60,688 nt of DNA. Origin: CAZSMC01 sp964607755 (GTDB lineage Bacteria; Zhuqueibacterota; Zhuqueibacteria; Residuimicrobiales; Krinioviventaceae). The DNA lies in assembly GCA_964607755.1 (NCBI GenBank), contig CAZSMC010000026.1:1-60688 (forward strand), written 5' to 3'. Made by a program: the position numbers and the translations under genes. Under the pieces are notes generated by a model, which saw only the letters and a program-made list of their open reading frames with translations, had not been told where the DNA came from and ran no database searches. Shown piece after piece: positions 59,555-60,688 of this stretch; positions within the stretch are counted from its first letter, which is position 1; every line of letters starts with the position of its first letter.

Positions 59555-60688
59555 ATGTCCAATTATCAATTATTTTTCAAGAAATTAACAAACAAAATAT
59601 ATGAATACCCTGTGTCTGTAGCTCTTATTTTATCAGCCCTTCTGATATTGTGCTGTTCTATGGTTCTTGCTTTCGAATTAAATATTTCCCTTATGAATGC
59701 TTTTATCCAGGTTTTGCCGCTTTTTTTAGGCGAGCTGGGTGGAGTGGAATGGGAAAGCGATTTAGCAAAGTTCGCCGGAACAGTCGGCTTGATAGCTGGC
59801 GTTATTTTTATAGCGATCGTTGGGGCAAGAATAGTTTCGGCTTTTGTCAATATTTCTCTTCAGGGAGGACGCATAATGAAAAAGGTCAATTACAAAAACC
59901 ATATTATTATTTGCGGCTGGAATATTCAAGGCAAAAATATCGTCAAACAACTTTTATCGCCGGATATCGCAGAAACCCGTCCTATTGTCATTTTAGCTAA
60001 ATTGTTACATAGGCCTATAAAGGAAGACAGAGTTGATTTTATCTCTGGTGACCCAACAAGCGAAGAGGACCTGAAAAAAGCCGGCATAATGTCAGCGGAT
60101 ACGGTGATTATTTTGACAGAATTCAATTACAATTCCGACAAAAATGTCAACCCGGACGCGCAGGCTGTGCTGATCACTCTGACCGTTGAAACGCTGCGTC
60201 GTGATGTGTATACTGTTGTCCAACTGTTCAGTTCAGAATATAAAAAGCATCTGGAAAATGCGCATGTTGATGAATATATATGCCTGGACCGTCTTGCCAG
60301 TAACTTGATGGTCTCCTCTGCCTTGAATCATGGCGTTTCCTGGATATTGAATGAGCTTCTTGAATTCACTTCCGGGAGTGAGTTTTATAAAAAAAGGATA
60401 CCTGAACAATTTGTCGGGATGCGCTTTAGAAAAGTGGCGAACATACTGAATATGGAAAATATGGTCCTTATGGCCGTTGAAACAAAAATTCAAGTCCCGA
60501 GATTCGATGAGGAAGGGAACAAGATATTTGACAGCCATGGCAAAGTGCAATTCAAGACAGAAGAAAAACTGATAATTAATCCTCAAACAAACGAGTATCC
60601 AAAAGACTATGTGTTCAAAAAAGGGGATAGCATCTTTTTACTGGCTGTTGAAGAACCGACTGCACGTGAAATGAAAAAAATAGCGGAA
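59555..60688 (+). CDS. RCK/TrkA-N-type ion channel protein, cut by the window end
   Basis: The frame from ATG 59555 stays open to the last base; 378 codons are visible. Two membrane helices (about residues 20-42 and 80-108) frame a pore-loop-sized segment, followed by a Rossmann RCK domain (NHIIICGWNIQGKNIVKQLL, VDFISGDPTSEEDLKKAGI, DTVIILTEFNYN) and the start of a C-subdomain. This is the plan of two-helix potassium channels such as MthK or GsuK. The pore segment, however, reads LPLFLGELGGVEWES and lacks the TVGYG filter. It may be a channel of other selectivity or a regulator. About a third of a typical gene may lie beyond the window. Confidence 0.8.
   Translation, partial: MSNYQLFFKKLTNKIYEYPVSVALILSALLILCCSMVLAFELNISLMNAFIQVLPLFLGELGGVEWESDLAKFAGTVGLIAGVIFIAIVGARIVSAFVNISLQGGRIMKKVNYKNHIIICGWNIQGKNIVKQLLSPDIAETRPIVILAKLLHRPIKEDRVDFISGDPTSEEDLKKAGIMSADTVIILTEFNYNSDKNVNPDAQAVLITLTVETLRRDVYTVVQLFSSEYKKHLENAHVDEYICLDRLASNLMVSSALNHGVSWILNELLEFTSGSEFYKKRIPEQFVGMRFRKVANILNMENMVLMAVETKIQVPRFDEEGNKIFDSHGKVQFKTEEKLIINPQTNEYPKDYVFKKGDSIFLLAVEEPTAREMKKIAE

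Overview
The window reads as one scaffold of a Gram-negative bacterium of the Fibrobacteres-Chlorobi-Bacteroidetes sphere, most like candidate phylum KSB1 or Calditrichota. This placement is inferred from content: several secreted proteins end in a 'NYPNPFN' type C-terminal sorting/FlgD-like domain, there is a PorV-type outer-membrane protein, a TonB-dependent receptor with a carboxypeptidase-regulatory N-domain, DUF6057 proteins, and Tat-exported Gfo/Idh/MocA oxidoreductases. A run of exactly 100 N (5846-5945) marks a scaffold join, so this is probably a draft or metagenome-derived assembly.

Region 1 (1-4949) is defence and accessory DNA. It holds the C-terminal part of a type ISP restriction-modification enzyme, a glycerophosphodiester phosphodiesterase, and a compact AT-rich type II R-M operon (Bpu10I-like endonuclease plus beta-class methyltransferase). 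Region 2 (5064-11075) is a cytochrome c maturation cluster: ccmF (broken by the N gap), a CcmI-like zinc-ribbon protein, a secreted membrane-anchored protein, ccmA, ccmB, then a possible small RNA and a frameshifted NYN-domain gene, then ccmC and ccmD. Region 3 (11072-19378) starts at a perfect consensus sigma70-type promoter and carries two tandem copies of a pair: a DUF6057 membrane/TPR-like protein plus an exported beta-propeller protein with one CxxCH heme motif. A two-domain Rid-family protein follows. The ccm genes next door are the machinery these proteins would need for heme attachment, so regions 2 and 3 may form one functional unit; this is my main candidate for an undescribed system.

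Region 4 (19405-27069) holds bioY, a patatin-POTRA-barrel fusion, and a minus-strand operon (DUF1080-TIM barrel fusion, Tat-exported oxidoreductase, SUMF-like protein, outer-membrane barrel) that resembles periplasmic 3-keto-glycoside catabolism. Region 5 (27601-38757) has a CotH-like secreted protein, then TonB receptor, giant secreted protein, PorV-like protein, a strong terminator and a SurA-like lipoprotein. Region 6 (38840-47313) is sugar related: galactokinase, a sodium/solute symporter, a second Tat oxidoreductase, a double alpha/beta hydrolase and a propeller protein. A deleted alcohol dehydrogenase pseudogene, a small hypothetical gene, a repeat-filled non-coding tract and tRNA-Leu(CAG) follow.

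Region 7 (49137-52618) is an AT-rich minus-strand operon: an exported YidD-like protein, two TPR proteins ending in a 'PGxGxLYT' membrane module, a LolA-like protein, and a glycine-rich exported protein. This is the second candidate for an unknown envelope system. Region 8 (53392-60688) carries an arylsulfotransferase-like secreted protein, a LamG secreted protein with an upstream mini-ORF, an alpha/beta hydrolase, a small protein, archease and the start of an RCK-type ion channel that leaves the window. A pair of about 150-bp palindromic repeats (19984-20132 and 43610-43759) links distant parts of the window.
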